DNA of 64,000 nt from Sediminicola sp035798135 (lineage in GTDB: Bacteria; Bacteroidota; Bacteroidia; Flavobacteriales; Flavobacteriaceae): positions 372,001 through 436,000 of the forward strand of contig JAPFBR010000002.1 in assembly GCA_035798135.1 (NCBI GenBank), in the 5' to 3' direction. Positions within the stretch are counted from its first letter, which is position 1; the number at the start of each line of letters is the position of its first letter. The notes beneath the pieces are model-generated. The model did no database searches and had not been told where the DNA came from. It saw only the letters and a list, made by a program, of their open reading frames with translations. The translations under genes and the position numbers were made by a program. Below are positions 7,390-15,633 of this stretch, piece after piece.

Positions 7390-8901
7390 TTACATTTTGG
7401 AAGCAAATTTTTTGGAAATCCTGGACCGGAGCTTACGCTCATAATCTTCCTCCAACCACTCTTTATAATTTTTGGTGTTGTTCATGATACAATAGGAATA
7501 GAGGCGGACCCTGTAGGAGATCTCCTCCTTTAACTGTTTAGCCAAGATACGGGCATCAAAAATATCCTCGCTATTTTCCACACATATTTGGGCGTGCTGT
7601 TCTATGCTCTTTTCCAAAACAGTTTTGGATTTTAGACCTTGGGCAAATACTTTTTTATACTCTTCTTTTACATCAAAGTCCATGATGGCAGAATTGGCAA
7701 ACTTATCCCTTAAATCTTGGGGCATTTCATAAACAAACTCCCGCTCAATATCATCATCATTTCTAATATTCTCAAGGAAAAAATCAGGAAAATGAAAAAT
7801 TTCCTTCCAATCCATTGGAGCATCCCACATGCCAAACCTAGCAACATTGTTACCTAGATCAATAACAGTAAACTCGTCCTTTTGCGGTAAGACCCTGGAT
7901 CCCCTACCAATCATCTGGAAATAAAGGGTCAAGGATTTAGTCGCCCTGTTCAGAATGATTGTTTCCACGGTAGGCTCATCAAAACCGGTTGTCAATATAC
8001 TGACTGAGGTCAATATAGCGTCTGGGGTATTTGAAAACCATTTTAAGATATCTTTCCGCTCGGAAGCAGTATTCTTGTTGTCCAAATGTTTTATCTTATA
8101 CCCTGCCTTTTTAAAGGTCTCATACACATATTTTGAAGTATTGATACCGTTGTTGAAGATTAAGGTCTTGGTGCCCTTGGCAAGCTCTTCATAAGACCCC
8201 AAAAGCTTGCTCTGCATGCTTAAATTACCGTAAAGTTCGTCCGAAGATTTAACGGTATAATCCCCATGGATGCCTAATTTAAGGGTTTTGAGACTCACAT
8301 CCCTGTTGAACATATTTGCCCGGGCCAAAAACTTTTTTTCTATCAGATTACTGATAGACTCTCCCATGATCAATTTTTGGTAATTGTCCTTCATGGGAAG
8401 TTTAATATTGGAGCTCAACGGGGTTGCCGTAACCCCTAGGATGGTAGAATTTTTAAAGTATTTAAATAATTTTCGGAATGAATTGTAATGTGCCTCATCT
8501 ATAATGACCAGCCCAATGTTCTTTATTTCAACCTTATCTTCTTGCAGCCTGTTGTTCAAAGTCTCTACCATGGCCACAAAGCACATATACTCATCCTGGT
8601 CTATAAGTTCCTTGACGTCGCTATTGATAATTTTGTTCTTTACCCCGAAGCCCTTGAGCATTTTAGACGTTTGTGAGCTAAGCTCTATCCGGTGGGTCAA
8701 CACTACTACTTTTTTTTGTGTTTCCTTAATGTACCTCTTTGCTATCTCCGAAAAAACAACAGTCTTTCCTCCGCCGGTGGGCAATTGGTATAACAAATTG
8801 GAACCGTCTATGGATTCTTCCAAATGTTTAAAAATGGTGTTCAGATCCTCTAGTTGATAATCATATAGGGTCTTTTCGACTTGTTCTTTTTTAATCTCCA
8901 A
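7390..8901 (-). CDS. SF2 DEAD/DEAH helicase, type III restriction ResIII-like
   Basis: The 503-residue ATPase has all main SF2 motifs: Walker A LPTGGGKT (40-47), motif II DEAH (135-138), motif III VTATP, and motif VI QMIGRGSRV in the helicase C domain. The family includes DNA translocases such as the RecG/UvrB-like and ResIII groups. A C-terminal helical tail (about 400-503) has no recognised domain. No methylase or nuclease gene adjoins it, so a restriction role is not supported. It is translationally close to the downstream glycosyltransferase. Confidence 0.9.
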   Translation of the reverse strand: MEIKKEQVEKTLYDYQLEDLNTIFKHLEESIDGSNLLYQLPTGGGKTVVFSEIAKRYIKETQKKVVVLTHRIELSSQTSKMLKGFGVKNKIINSDVKELIDQDEYMCFVAMVETLNNRLQEDKVEIKNIGLVIIDEAHYNSFRKLFKYFKNSTILGVTATPLSSNIKLPMKDNYQKLIMGESISNLIEKKFLARANMFNRDVSLKTLKLGIHGDYTVKSSDELYGNLSMQSKLLGSYEELAKGTKTLIFNNGINTSKYVYETFKKAGYKIKHLDNKNTASERKDILKWFSNTPDAILTSVSILTTGFDEPTVETIILNRATKSLTLYFQMIGRGSRVLPQKDEFTVIDLGNNVARFGMWDAPMDWKEIFHFPDFFLENIRNDDDIEREFVYEMPQDLRDKFANSAIMDFDVKEEYKKVFAQGLKSKTVLEKSIEQHAQICVENSEDIFDARILAKQLKEEISYRVRLYSYCIMNNTKNYKEWLEEDYERKLRSRISKKFASKM

Positions 8902-9009
8902 TAGGATGCAATGGTTTTTGGGGTTCTTACATTTTGATATTGAGGGAACCTTTCAAAATTAGCAGTTTTTTGCCCTTTAAAGAAATTTATACCCCAGAAA
9001 TATCAAATT

Positions 9010-9933
9010 TTAATATCCTTTGGAGACCGATACCACGTTCATTAACTGCTTTCCCAGTGTCAATCTACCGTAATTTTCCAAGATTTGTGGAACAATGGAA
9101 CTTGGTGATGAAATACTTGCAATATGTGGGGTAATATTGATTTTTGGATGCCCCCAAAACGGGTGGTCCTCTGGCAACGGTTCTTGGGAGAAGACATCCA
9201 AGCTTGCCCCAGACAAATGACCGCTGTTGACCATATGGAGCAGGTCCGTTTCCACCAAGTGTCCACCCCTTGCTACATTTATGACATAGGCATCCTTTGG
9301 TAGTTTCCTGAATAAATCCTTATTGAGTATGTTTTTAGTTTCCCCGGTCAAAGGCAGTAAGCAGACTAAAATGGACGTGGAGGCTAAAAATAGGGGAAGT
9401 TCCTTTTGATCAATAAAAGTTGTTATTCCTTCCTTCTTGGAGTTTGCCCAACCTTGAACTTGGAATCCCAAATGTTGTAGGTCTTTGGCAAGGGTGCGCC
9501 CCAACTCCCCTAGTCCCATGATACCTATGGTTACATCTTTTTTGCGTAGATACTCTATTCTTGTCCAACTCTTTTGTAATTCTTGTCGCCCATAGAACGA
9601 TAAATTTTTTAAATGTGCGAAGATACTGGCAACTACAAACTCAGACATATCACTGGCAAGCATAGGATCTACCACTCTGGTAATCGTCATTAATTTCGAA
9701 ACATTAGGATCGGCCATGATAAAATCTACCCCTGCTCCCATGGAAGCAACACATTTTAAGTTTGGATACTGTTTAAGGGAATCTTTAGGATGCTGCCAAA
9801 CTAAAGCCATGGTAATGGCCTCTTTTGGATGTTCTTCCCCAAATTCAAAGATAGGAACGTCAGGGGATTCATTTTGCAGGATATCTTTCCAGTGGGATGC
9901 CTTTCCGTCCTCTCTAATAACAACTATGGCCAT
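9010..9933 (-). CDS. D-2-hydroxyacid dehydrogenase, GhrA-like (glyoxylate/hydroxypyruvate reductase)
   Basis: The 307-residue enzyme reduces 2-oxoacids with NAD(P)H. The cofactor-binding loop is IGIMGLGELGRTLA (GxGxxG). The catalytic triad of the family is visible as Arg in INVARGGHLV, Glu in SQEPLPEDHPFW and His in NITPHIAS. The short N-terminal substrate domain matches the GhrA branch, which acts on glyoxylate and hydroxypyruvate, but the exact substrate is inference. It is followed 2 bases from the stop of the DUF6155 gene, suggesting co-transcription. Confidence 0.9.
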   Translation of the reverse strand: MAIVVIREDGKASHWKDILQNESPDVPIFEFGEEHPKEAITMALVWQHPKDSLKQYPNLKCVASMGAGVDFIMADPNVSKLMTITRVVDPMLASDMSEFVVASIFAHLKNLSFYGRQELQKSWTRIEYLRKKDVTIGIMGLGELGRTLAKDLQHLGFQVQGWANSKKEGITTFIDQKELPLFLASTSILVCLLPLTGETKNILNKDLFRKLPKDAYVINVARGGHLVETDLLHMVNSGHLSGASLDVFSQEPLPEDHPFWGHPKINITPHIASISSPSSIVPQILENYGRLTLGKQLMNVVSVSKGY

Positions 9934-9935
9934 AT

Positions 9936-10445
9936 TTAATCGATTATATCCAATGCCCTAGAAAAATCCTCTTCATTGGGCCATTTTTGATTTTGGGTGG
10001 TTTCAAATACCTTTACGATCCGGCCTTTAAAGTCAACCAATAAGGCATTTATAGCGATGTATTTGACCGCCTCCGTAAAAGAGTTGAGTAGACTCTTATA
10101 AAATGCATCCGGAACGTTTTTATTTGCAGAAAAGGCTTGGGCAATCTCCACATTGTACAACATCACATCTGCTACCAATTGTGGCTCTACTCCCAGTTTT
10201 ATAAAATGTTTGATAAATTTCTGGGCTACAGATCTTCTAGCTTTGGGACGTTTGCGCTTTACAGGAAAATACTCGTTGGATATTTTTACCTTTGCTTCTT
10301 GTACCATTTTGTCCTCCTTAGGGTTGAAAACAAAATCATAATATTCTTTTACCACAGGAAACCTTTCATATAAGTCCATCAGCTGTTCCGCCAATTCCTC
10401 TTGCTTTAATTCTGCAAGATATTTCTTTAAGGCCCTTTTACTCAT
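9936..10445 (-). CDS. DUF6155 family protein
   Basis: This 169-residue, mostly helical, Lys-rich protein matches the Bacteroidetes DUF6155 family (start MSKRALKKYLAELKQEELAEQLMDLYERFPVVKEYYDFVFNP is typical; key anchors are the KYL, LYERFP and KEYYDF words). No catalytic motif or membrane segment is seen. It is the first gene of a two-gene unit with the hydroxyacid dehydrogenase. Function unknown. Confidence 0.8.
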   Translation of the reverse strand: MSKRALKKYLAELKQEELAEQLMDLYERFPVVKEYYDFVFNPKEDKMVQEAKVKISNEYFPVKRKRPKARRSVAQKFIKHFIKLGVEPQLVADVMLYNVEIAQAFSANKNVPDAFYKSLLNSFTEAVKYIAINALLVDFKGRIVKVFETTQNQKWPNEEDFSRALDIID

Positions 10446-10636
10446 AGTGTTTTAATGCCGACAATTATTCCTCCAAAAGTAATGTTTGATTAAATAATTC
10501 AAACATATTTTGGGGTAATTCCATTGAAACCTTAAATTTATCTTAAAAAAGAAGTTATATGACTGTATTTTTTGGTTTATCCATAAAAAAAATGTATCAT
10601 ATAGACTTGTAAACTTTCAAAAACAAAAATTCATAT

Positions 10637-11500
10637 ATGAGGCAACTAAAGATTATCAAGCAAGTAACAAACAGGGAATCAAAGTCATTGGACAAGTACT
10701 TGCAAGATATCAGTAAAATTGATATGATTACCGCAAATGAAGAAGTGGAGCTTGCACAGAAAATAAGAGCGGGGGATCAAGTAGCCTTAAACAAATTAAC
10801 CACAGCAAATTTAAGATTTGTCGTTTCCGTAGCCAAACAGTATCAAAATCAAGGATTAAAACTACCTGATTTGATCAACGAGGGAAATGTTGGCCTGGTA
10901 AAAGCTGCAAAACGTTTTGATGAGACTAGGGGATTTAAATTTATTTCCTATGCCGTTTGGTGGATAAGACAATCCATTCTTCAGGCGTTGGCAGAACAAT
11001 CCAGAATTGTAAGATTGCCCCTGAATAAGATTGGATCTATTAATAAGATCAAAAAGGCATTTTCCTATTTGGAACAAGCCCATGAGCGTCCTCCTTCCGC
11101 TGAGGAAATAGCTAAGGAGCTGGATCTTTCTGTAAGCGAGGTAAAGCAGTCCATGAAAAACTCTGGGAGGCACGTAAGTATGGATGCCCCTTTAATTGAG
11201 GGTGAAAATTCTAACTTATACGATGTACTTCGTTCGGGAGAATCTCCCAATCCAGATAAAAAATTATTACTGCAATCCCTAAACACAGAAATCAATAGGG
11301 CTTTGGAAACACTTTCGCAAAGGGAGGCCGATGTAGTAAAACTATATTACGGGATTGGAGACCAACATTCCATGACCTTGGCTGAAATTGGACAGACTTT
11401 TGATCTGACCAGGGAAAGGGTGAGACAAATAAGAGAAAAGGCCATTAGAAAGCTTAGACACAATTCTAGAAGTAAGATCCTAAAGACTTATTTGGGATAA
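10637..11500 (+). CDS. rpoD: RpoD/SigA-type RNA polymerase sigma factor
   Basis: The 287-residue protein is the short sigma-70 form found in Flavobacteriia. Region 1.2 is at about 10-50, region 2 at 55-125 (NEGNVGLVKAAKRFDETRGFKFISYAVWWIRQ), region 3 at 130-205 and region 4 with its HTH at 225-285 (MTLAEIGQTFDLTRERVRQIREKAIRKLR). It directs RNA polymerase to promoters. Several positions (GNVGLVKAAKRF, KKAFSYLEQ) differ from the form I recall as the main factor in this family, so it could be a second paralog rather than the primary sigma. A strong terminator follows. Confidence 0.9.
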   Translation: MRQLKIIKQVTNRESKSLDKYLQDISKIDMITANEEVELAQKIRAGDQVALNKLTTANLRFVVSVAKQYQNQGLKLPDLINEGNVGLVKAAKRFDETRGFKFISYAVWWIRQSILQALAEQSRIVRLPLNKIGSINKIKKAFSYLEQAHERPPSAEEIAKELDLSVSEVKQSMKNSGRHVSMDAPLIEGENSNLYDVLRSGESPNPDKKLLLQSLNTEINRALETLSQREADVVKLYYGIGDQHSMTLAEIGQTFDLTRERVRQIREKAIRKLRHNSRSKILKTYLG

Positions 11501-11524
11501 TTGTTTCATTGAATGTTTTTACAT

Positions 11525-11562
11525 AAAAAAAAAGGAGCACCCGATAAGGTGCTCCTTTTTTT
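11525..11562. terminator. Bidirectional terminator between rpoD and the small ORFs
   Basis: A perfect stem AAGGAGCACC / GGTGCTCCTT surrounds a 6-base loop, with long A and T runs on the two sides. It lies 24 bases after the rpoD stop and 18 bases after the stop of the minus-strand small ORF, so it can end transcription from both sides. Confidence 0.9.
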
Positions 11563-11580
11563 AGTGAGTCTTATAGTTCA

Positions 11581-11682
11581 CTATGAATGCTTCAACTTAT
11601 TGATGTTGAAGTTGACCAAGATTTCGTTTAAATCTTGCATAAAGCTCAAATAAGCTGCGTTGTCTGGATTTTGGTTTGCCAT
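11581..11682 (-). CDS. Microprotein B, 33 residues, paralog of the neighbouring ORF
   Basis: A 34-codon frame starts at ATG 11682 and ends at 11581. The peptide contains YLSFMQDLNEIL, which matches YLIFLKDLNEIL in the next ORF upstream at the same place. Comparing the two, TAT/TAC, TTG/TTA, TTT/TTC, AAC/AAT and ATC/ATT differ only at silent third positions, which is good evidence of coding selection. There is no signal peptide, membrane segment or Cys. It sits between a bidirectional terminator and its sibling, on the same strand as the polysaccharide operon. Function unknown; I recognise no family. Confidence 0.65.
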   Translation of the reverse strand: MANQNPDNAAYLSFMQDLNEILVNFNINKLKHS

Positions 11683-11700
11683 AATTTGGGATTTTAAATA
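11683..11700 (-). promoter_or_regulatory. Shared element before microprotein B
   Basis: Read on the minus strand, this is ATTTAAAATCCCAAATT, directly touching the ATG. A near copy (11841-11858) precedes microprotein A. The similarity shows that the duplication included upstream sequence; whether it is a ribosome-binding or promoter element is unknown. Confidence 0.4.
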
Positions 11701-11714
11701 ATGATGTTATTAGA

Positions 11715-11813
11715 CTATAAATAGTCCAGCTCCACCAATTCGTTTAAACTTAAAATTTCATTTAAATCTTTAAGGAAGATTAAGTATTCCTCTCCGTAGG
11801 TGTCGTATAACAT
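11715..11813 (-). CDS. Microprotein A, 32 residues, paralog of the neighbouring ORF
   Basis: A 33-codon frame runs from ATG 11813 to TAG 11715. It encodes a short acidic peptide with YLIFLKDLNEIL, followed by an SLNELVELDYL tail that could extend one amphipathic helix. The core word DLNEIL and the preceding YLxF spacing are the same as in microprotein B, with mostly silent codon differences. It lies 149 bases after the stop of the YaiO-type gene on the same strand. It could be a regulator, a small assembly subunit or a signalling or RiPP-type precursor peptide; nothing in the sequence decides. Confidence 0.6.
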   Translation of the reverse strand: MLYDTYGEEYLIFLKDLNEILSLNELVELDYL

Positions 11814-11840
11814 AATTAAGTTCAGGTTTTAATTAATTTA

Positions 11841-11858
11841 AACTTGGGACTTTAAATC
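11841..11858 (-). promoter_or_regulatory. Shared element before microprotein A
   Basis: The minus strand reads ATTTAAAGTCCCAAGTT, two substitutions from the element abutting microprotein B. Here it lies 27 bases before the ATG rather than next to it. Confidence 0.4.
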
Positions 11859-11962
11859 TATGCAGTAAACCTATTTAAATACCTCTAATGAAAAAACTTT
11901 TTGTGGTGAAGGTGCTTTTTTTTGTTGTAAAAATAAGTTCTTGTATGGGCTGGACTATTGGA

Positions 11963-13231
11963 TTAGAACATAAACCTGTAGTTAACACCTGCTGATACCG
12001 ACCAAACAAACCGCTCCGAATCGAAGACAAGTTCCTGTCTCAATGCTCCAACTTGGAGCTTCCAAAGATTCTGTAAATTTTTTGACGGAAATTGATAGAC
12101 AAAATTTAATCGCTGTGATTCCAAGTAAAGCACCGTCTCTGAAATCAATTGGTTGTTTATATTCAATTGGGTCAGTTCTGGAAGGAATCCGTAGCTCACC
12201 ACTCCCCCAATATAATTTTTAGTGGTCTTTCCATATTTTCGTACATCCAAGGCCCCTGAAAAACTTGGAGAGGCATTGGGCACTGGCGTAACATAGGGAC
12301 GAAATGAAAAATAGTAATTCCCTCGGTACATCCCAAAGGAACCGGTGAATACCATTGCGGATGAATTTTTAAAATCATAGTATTTGCCCCCCAATGATGC
12401 TTCCAAGGCATTTGGCAGTTTTACGAATACCTCCCCTCCTATCAAATTCTTGGGGTAAATCTCCGCTTTGGAATAGGAATACGATAAATGGGTGTAGACG
12501 TTTTTTGTAACCTTAGGGTAAAGGTCTAATCCATATTGAATACCATCCACACCAAATCTGTGACCATAGCTGATGCTGGCCGCAATGCTTCCCATAACAG
12601 TGACCCTTTTGTAATCTACACTAACCGAGGCCATAGGGTCATAGACGATGTCAAAAACTTCGGTAGTGGCAGAAATACCTATACTGTTTACATTGACCTG
12701 ATCTTTTAATTCCCTGTATAAAGCCCTGGCAACTGAATCATTCTCAAACTTTTTTAGGTGATCGGACAACCAGTCGAGAGCAGATGAAACCTCCCCAATA
12801 GAGTTGGTTGCCCTTGCCTTTAATAAGGAAAGGTCTTGGTCCTGCCTTAGATAGTGCAGGGATTTATTGGATAGTCCAAGGGCCAAATAATAGTTTTCGG
12901 CATACAGTTCATTGTTGACGGCGCCGATCCATGCATCCTTTACCATTTTGTCTTGGGAAAGTACTTTGTTGAATTCCTTTCGAGCGTTTTCATATTGTCC
13001 ATCCCAACTAAAGGTCTTGGCCAACAGGACCCTGGCATCATGGTAATCTGGATGTTCCAAAAGCACATTGTTCAAGATAACCCTGGCTTCATATCTATTG
13101 TCGTCAAAGGCTAGTTTTTGCGCCGCTGATAAGGCTTTTTGGGGAGTTTTGTCTATTTGAGTTTCCTGTGTAAGCCCTAAAAAAGGAATTACGAGAAGTA
13201 ATGATAAGATGTGGAGTTTTATAAGATTCAT
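11963..13231 (-). CDS. YaiO-family outer-membrane beta-barrel protein with TPR head
   Basis: The 422-residue protein has a signal peptide (about 1-21), a TPR-like helical part (about 30-180) and a C-terminal beta-barrel (about 185-422) of alternating aromatic strands ending in VNYRFMF, with a terminal Phe as in outer-membrane proteins. The layout matches the YaiO family; TPR plus barrel also recalls PgaA/BcsC polysaccharide exporters. Its start overlaps the stop of the sulfatase-fold gene by 4 bases (ATGA), so they are translationally coupled. The likely role is polymer passage or modification at the outer membrane. Confidence 0.85.
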   Translation of the reverse strand: MNLIKLHILSLLLVIPFLGLTQETQIDKTPQKALSAAQKLAFDDNRYEARVILNNVLLEHPDYHDARVLLAKTFSWDGQYENARKEFNKVLSQDKMVKDAWIGAVNNELYAENYYLALGLSNKSLHYLRQDQDLSLLKARATNSIGEVSSALDWLSDHLKKFENDSVARALYRELKDQVNVNSIGISATTEVFDIVYDPMASVSVDYKRVTVMGSIAASISYGHRFGVDGIQYGLDLYPKVTKNVYTHLSYSYSKAEIYPKNLIGGEVFVKLPNALEASLGGKYYDFKNSSAMVFTGSFGMYRGNYYFSFRPYVTPVPNASPSFSGALDVRKYGKTTKNYIGGVVSYGFLPELTQLNINNQLISETVLYLESQRLNFVYQFPSKNLQNLWKLQVGALRQELVFDSERFVWSVSAGVNYRFMF

Positions 13232-15630
13232 TTGGTGGGGACCTGATCTAAATAAGTATTAATTTTAGTGTAATCAAAATACGCTGTATTTGGATTTTCC
13301 AAAGCATCCTGTTTCATTTTTTCCATCGCCCTTGACATTTTCTTTAAAACATCTGGAGCTTTGATTTTGTGCTTTTTTAATGGATCGATCAACAATAGGG
13401 CTTCTTGGTTCTTATCAGACCAGAAATATACGTCTAATAGGGCAGCATAGCCATCAGAGTAAGTTGGATATTTTCTAATTACTTCCTTTAATATGGCAAT
13501 ACTCTCCCCATATTCTTCATTCCAGGCATTTACACGGCCCATTAGGATTTCGGTGTCTGCATGTCCCGGAATTTTTGTAAGTATATACCTGCTAAGGAGC
13601 ATGGCCCTCTCCCTATCATTGTTCAAAGCTAGATCTCTAGCAGTGGAATAGGCATTGTCAAAATCTGCTCCTCCAAAAACACTGTTCACCCAAATTTGTT
13701 GTTGCTTGGTGAATTCACTCTTTGGTTTCTTGAAAAGGGCAAGGGAAGCCGGGATAATTTTATTTTTGTTGTTCAGGTACGTATTGATGGCTTTGGATTT
13801 TCTATACCCTAGCTTGATCTTCTGCACTATTTGTGGGTCTTCCTCCTCCTTTATAAGCGCTAAATTTACACCTAGTTTAAACACGGAATTTCTAGAGATG
13901 AAATGATTGCCTTCTATATATTCCCTTATATTATTCTTTTCTCTAAGAAAAAGTATTTTCTTTCCTTCTTCGTACCTATTGTTGTTCCCCAGACCAGTTC
14001 CCAACCAAGCAGTTTTCGAGGGAAGGGTAAGCTCGTATTTTTGGGCCAGAAGGGCAATAATACTGGGGGCCAAATCTTCATGGGAAGAGAGGGCGTTGAA
14101 TTGTTTGGCATTTTTAAGCAATGGACTATAGATCATTAGGGGTACCCTATAACGATCCAACTTATTCTCCTGAGGTAAATCGGAATGATTATGTGTTCCC
14201 GTAATAATGAAGATGGTATTTTTAAATGCCTTTTTAGTCTTATAGTTTTTAAAGAATGACTTTATACTTTGATCCATATAGTATAGACCTGCAAAAGTCT
14301 CTTTATTGTTTTTGGCAATTTTATATGGTTTAGAATCAAGATGTGCTTTTTCCATGATCCTATCTACTTTCTCTTCATAATAAGAAAGATTTGGGATTAA
14401 GGATGGGTTTTTTGTGCTCAAGGTTTGTATGACATCAAATCTTGCAAGGGGGTAATCTATGAAATCCAGGTTGTATTTTTTGAAAAGCTCTTTATCCGGA
14501 TACCCTAAAGAAATGCCTGCGGCATCCTCTTTTTGTAATTCATAGGAATTCCCAAACCCCTTTCTATCCAAAATATAGTCCACCCGTTCCTCATAAAGGA
14601 ACCTGTCGAGAAAATTGAGGCTGCTATTACCTCCATAATTATAGGATGTATAATAGCCATTATTTTTTAATATGCCATAAAGGGTGTTGCGTTCCGGCGA
14701 TTTCTTGGTACTGGTAAATCCTTTTTTTCCAAAGGGCAGGGAACCAATGATGCTTGGTAGTACTTCTGAACTTTGACCCACATTGCTCACATAATTCGTC
14801 CAAAGGAGCGAGCTGTCCTTTAAGGATTCAAGGTAAGGGGTGAATCCTTTATAAATAGGATCTTTTCCTAGGAAATCGGCCCCAAGTCCATCAACAATTA
14901 GGATAACTATATTCGGTTTCTGTTCTCCCAGGTTGAAATACTCACCTAAACGGTCGTTGTTATTGGTCGGCTTCAGAAGCGGATATTCCACCCTCCCATC
15001 GTATTTATTCAGATCTAACCATTCCTCTGCTAGACTAACCGTTAAATGTTGCGTTTTATTTTCATTGATTGGCTTCTTTTCCGAGGCAAGTGCCGCTAAA
15101 AACAGGCTAAAGAATACAATTGTCAAAGGATACATTCTACTAATGATACGGTGCACCTTTGCCGTTATCTTATAGAATAGAAATAAAAGGGATATCATAC
15201 TTAAAACGGCAATCAAGGAAATGGTGCTGATTTTCCAAATATTGATATGGTTCCAACTAAGACTTAATATGTTTACCTCTAGGATCTCATAATTGGTTAG
15301 ATAGTATTCCGTTAATAAAACCTCTGTCAGTAATCCTATGATTAGGATGAATACGGTAACTATAAAGCCTAATTTTGGTTTTCGTGATTCCAGAAAGTTA
15401 AAACTAAAAACTAACAGCAACCCTACCAAAGAAGCGTAACCAAGGTGGTGGAACAATTGCAAAAAGAGGCTTTTGCCTACAAAGCTATCCAATACCCCAC
15501 TGAGATATAATCGTACAAACTGATAGCAGGAAATGATCACCAAACAGCCAAAGAATGCCATGACCAACCGGGTATAATCCCTTAAGGTCTTTCTTGTGGT
15601 CTGTTTTGCTGTTTTTTCTTCTATCTGCAT
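13228..15630 (-). CDS. Membrane sulfatase-fold (LTA synthase/EptA-like) protein with TPR tail
   Basis: The 800-residue protein has five N-terminal membrane segments (about 21-43, 55-80, 88-110, 132-153, 165-183), then an alkaline-phosphatase-superfamily domain (about 238-560) facing the periplasm, then TPR-like helices (about 640-790). The first metal-site Asp is Asp247 in IVDGLG. A Gln-Ser-Ser-Glu stretch near 286-289 lies where the nucleophile is expected. The usual Asp-His metal pair is Thr479-His480 (GTHNHSD), so one ligand seems changed. Relatives move phosphoglycerol or phosphoethanolamine to glycans or lipids. It follows the GT2 gene by 3 bases. Confidence 0.8.
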   Translation of the reverse strand: MQIEEKTAKQTTRKTLRDYTRLVMAFFGCLVIISCYQFVRLYLSGVLDSFVGKSLFLQLFHHLGYASLVGLLLVFSFNFLESRKPKLGFIVTVFILIIGLLTEVLLTEYYLTNYEILEVNILSLSWNHINIWKISTISLIAVLSMISLLFLFYKITAKVHRIISRMYPLTIVFFSLFLAALASEKKPINENKTQHLTVSLAEEWLDLNKYDGRVEYPLLKPTNNNDRLGEYFNLGEQKPNIVILIVDGLGADFLGKDPIYKGFTPYLESLKDSSLLWTNYVSNVGQSSEVLPSIIGSLPFGKKGFTSTKKSPERNTLYGILKNNGYYTSYNYGGNSSLNFLDRFLYEERVDYILDRKGFGNSYELQKEDAAGISLGYPDKELFKKYNLDFIDYPLARFDVIQTLSTKNPSLIPNLSYYEEKVDRIMEKAHLDSKPYKIAKNNKETFAGLYYMDQSIKSFFKNYKTKKAFKNTIFIITGTHNHSDLPQENKLDRYRVPLMIYSPLLKNAKQFNALSSHEDLAPSIIALLAQKYELTLPSKTAWLGTGLGNNNRYEEGKKILFLREKNNIREYIEGNHFISRNSVFKLGVNLALIKEEEDPQIVQKIKLGYRKSKAINTYLNNKNKIIPASLALFKKPKSEFTKQQQIWVNSVFGGADFDNAYSTARDLALNNDRERAMLLSRYILTKIPGHADTEILMGRVNAWNEEYGESIAILKEVIRKYPTYSDGYAALLDVYFWSDKNQEALLLIDPLKKHKIKAPDVLKKMSRAMEKMKQDALENPNTAYFDYTKINTYLDQVPTK

Positions 15631-15633
15631 TTT

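Noticed and set aside
7390..8901. Restriction or defence system suggested by the ResIII-like helicase
   Set aside because: No methylase, nuclease or specificity gene is next to it; the neighbours are a glycosyltransferase and a dehydrogenase.
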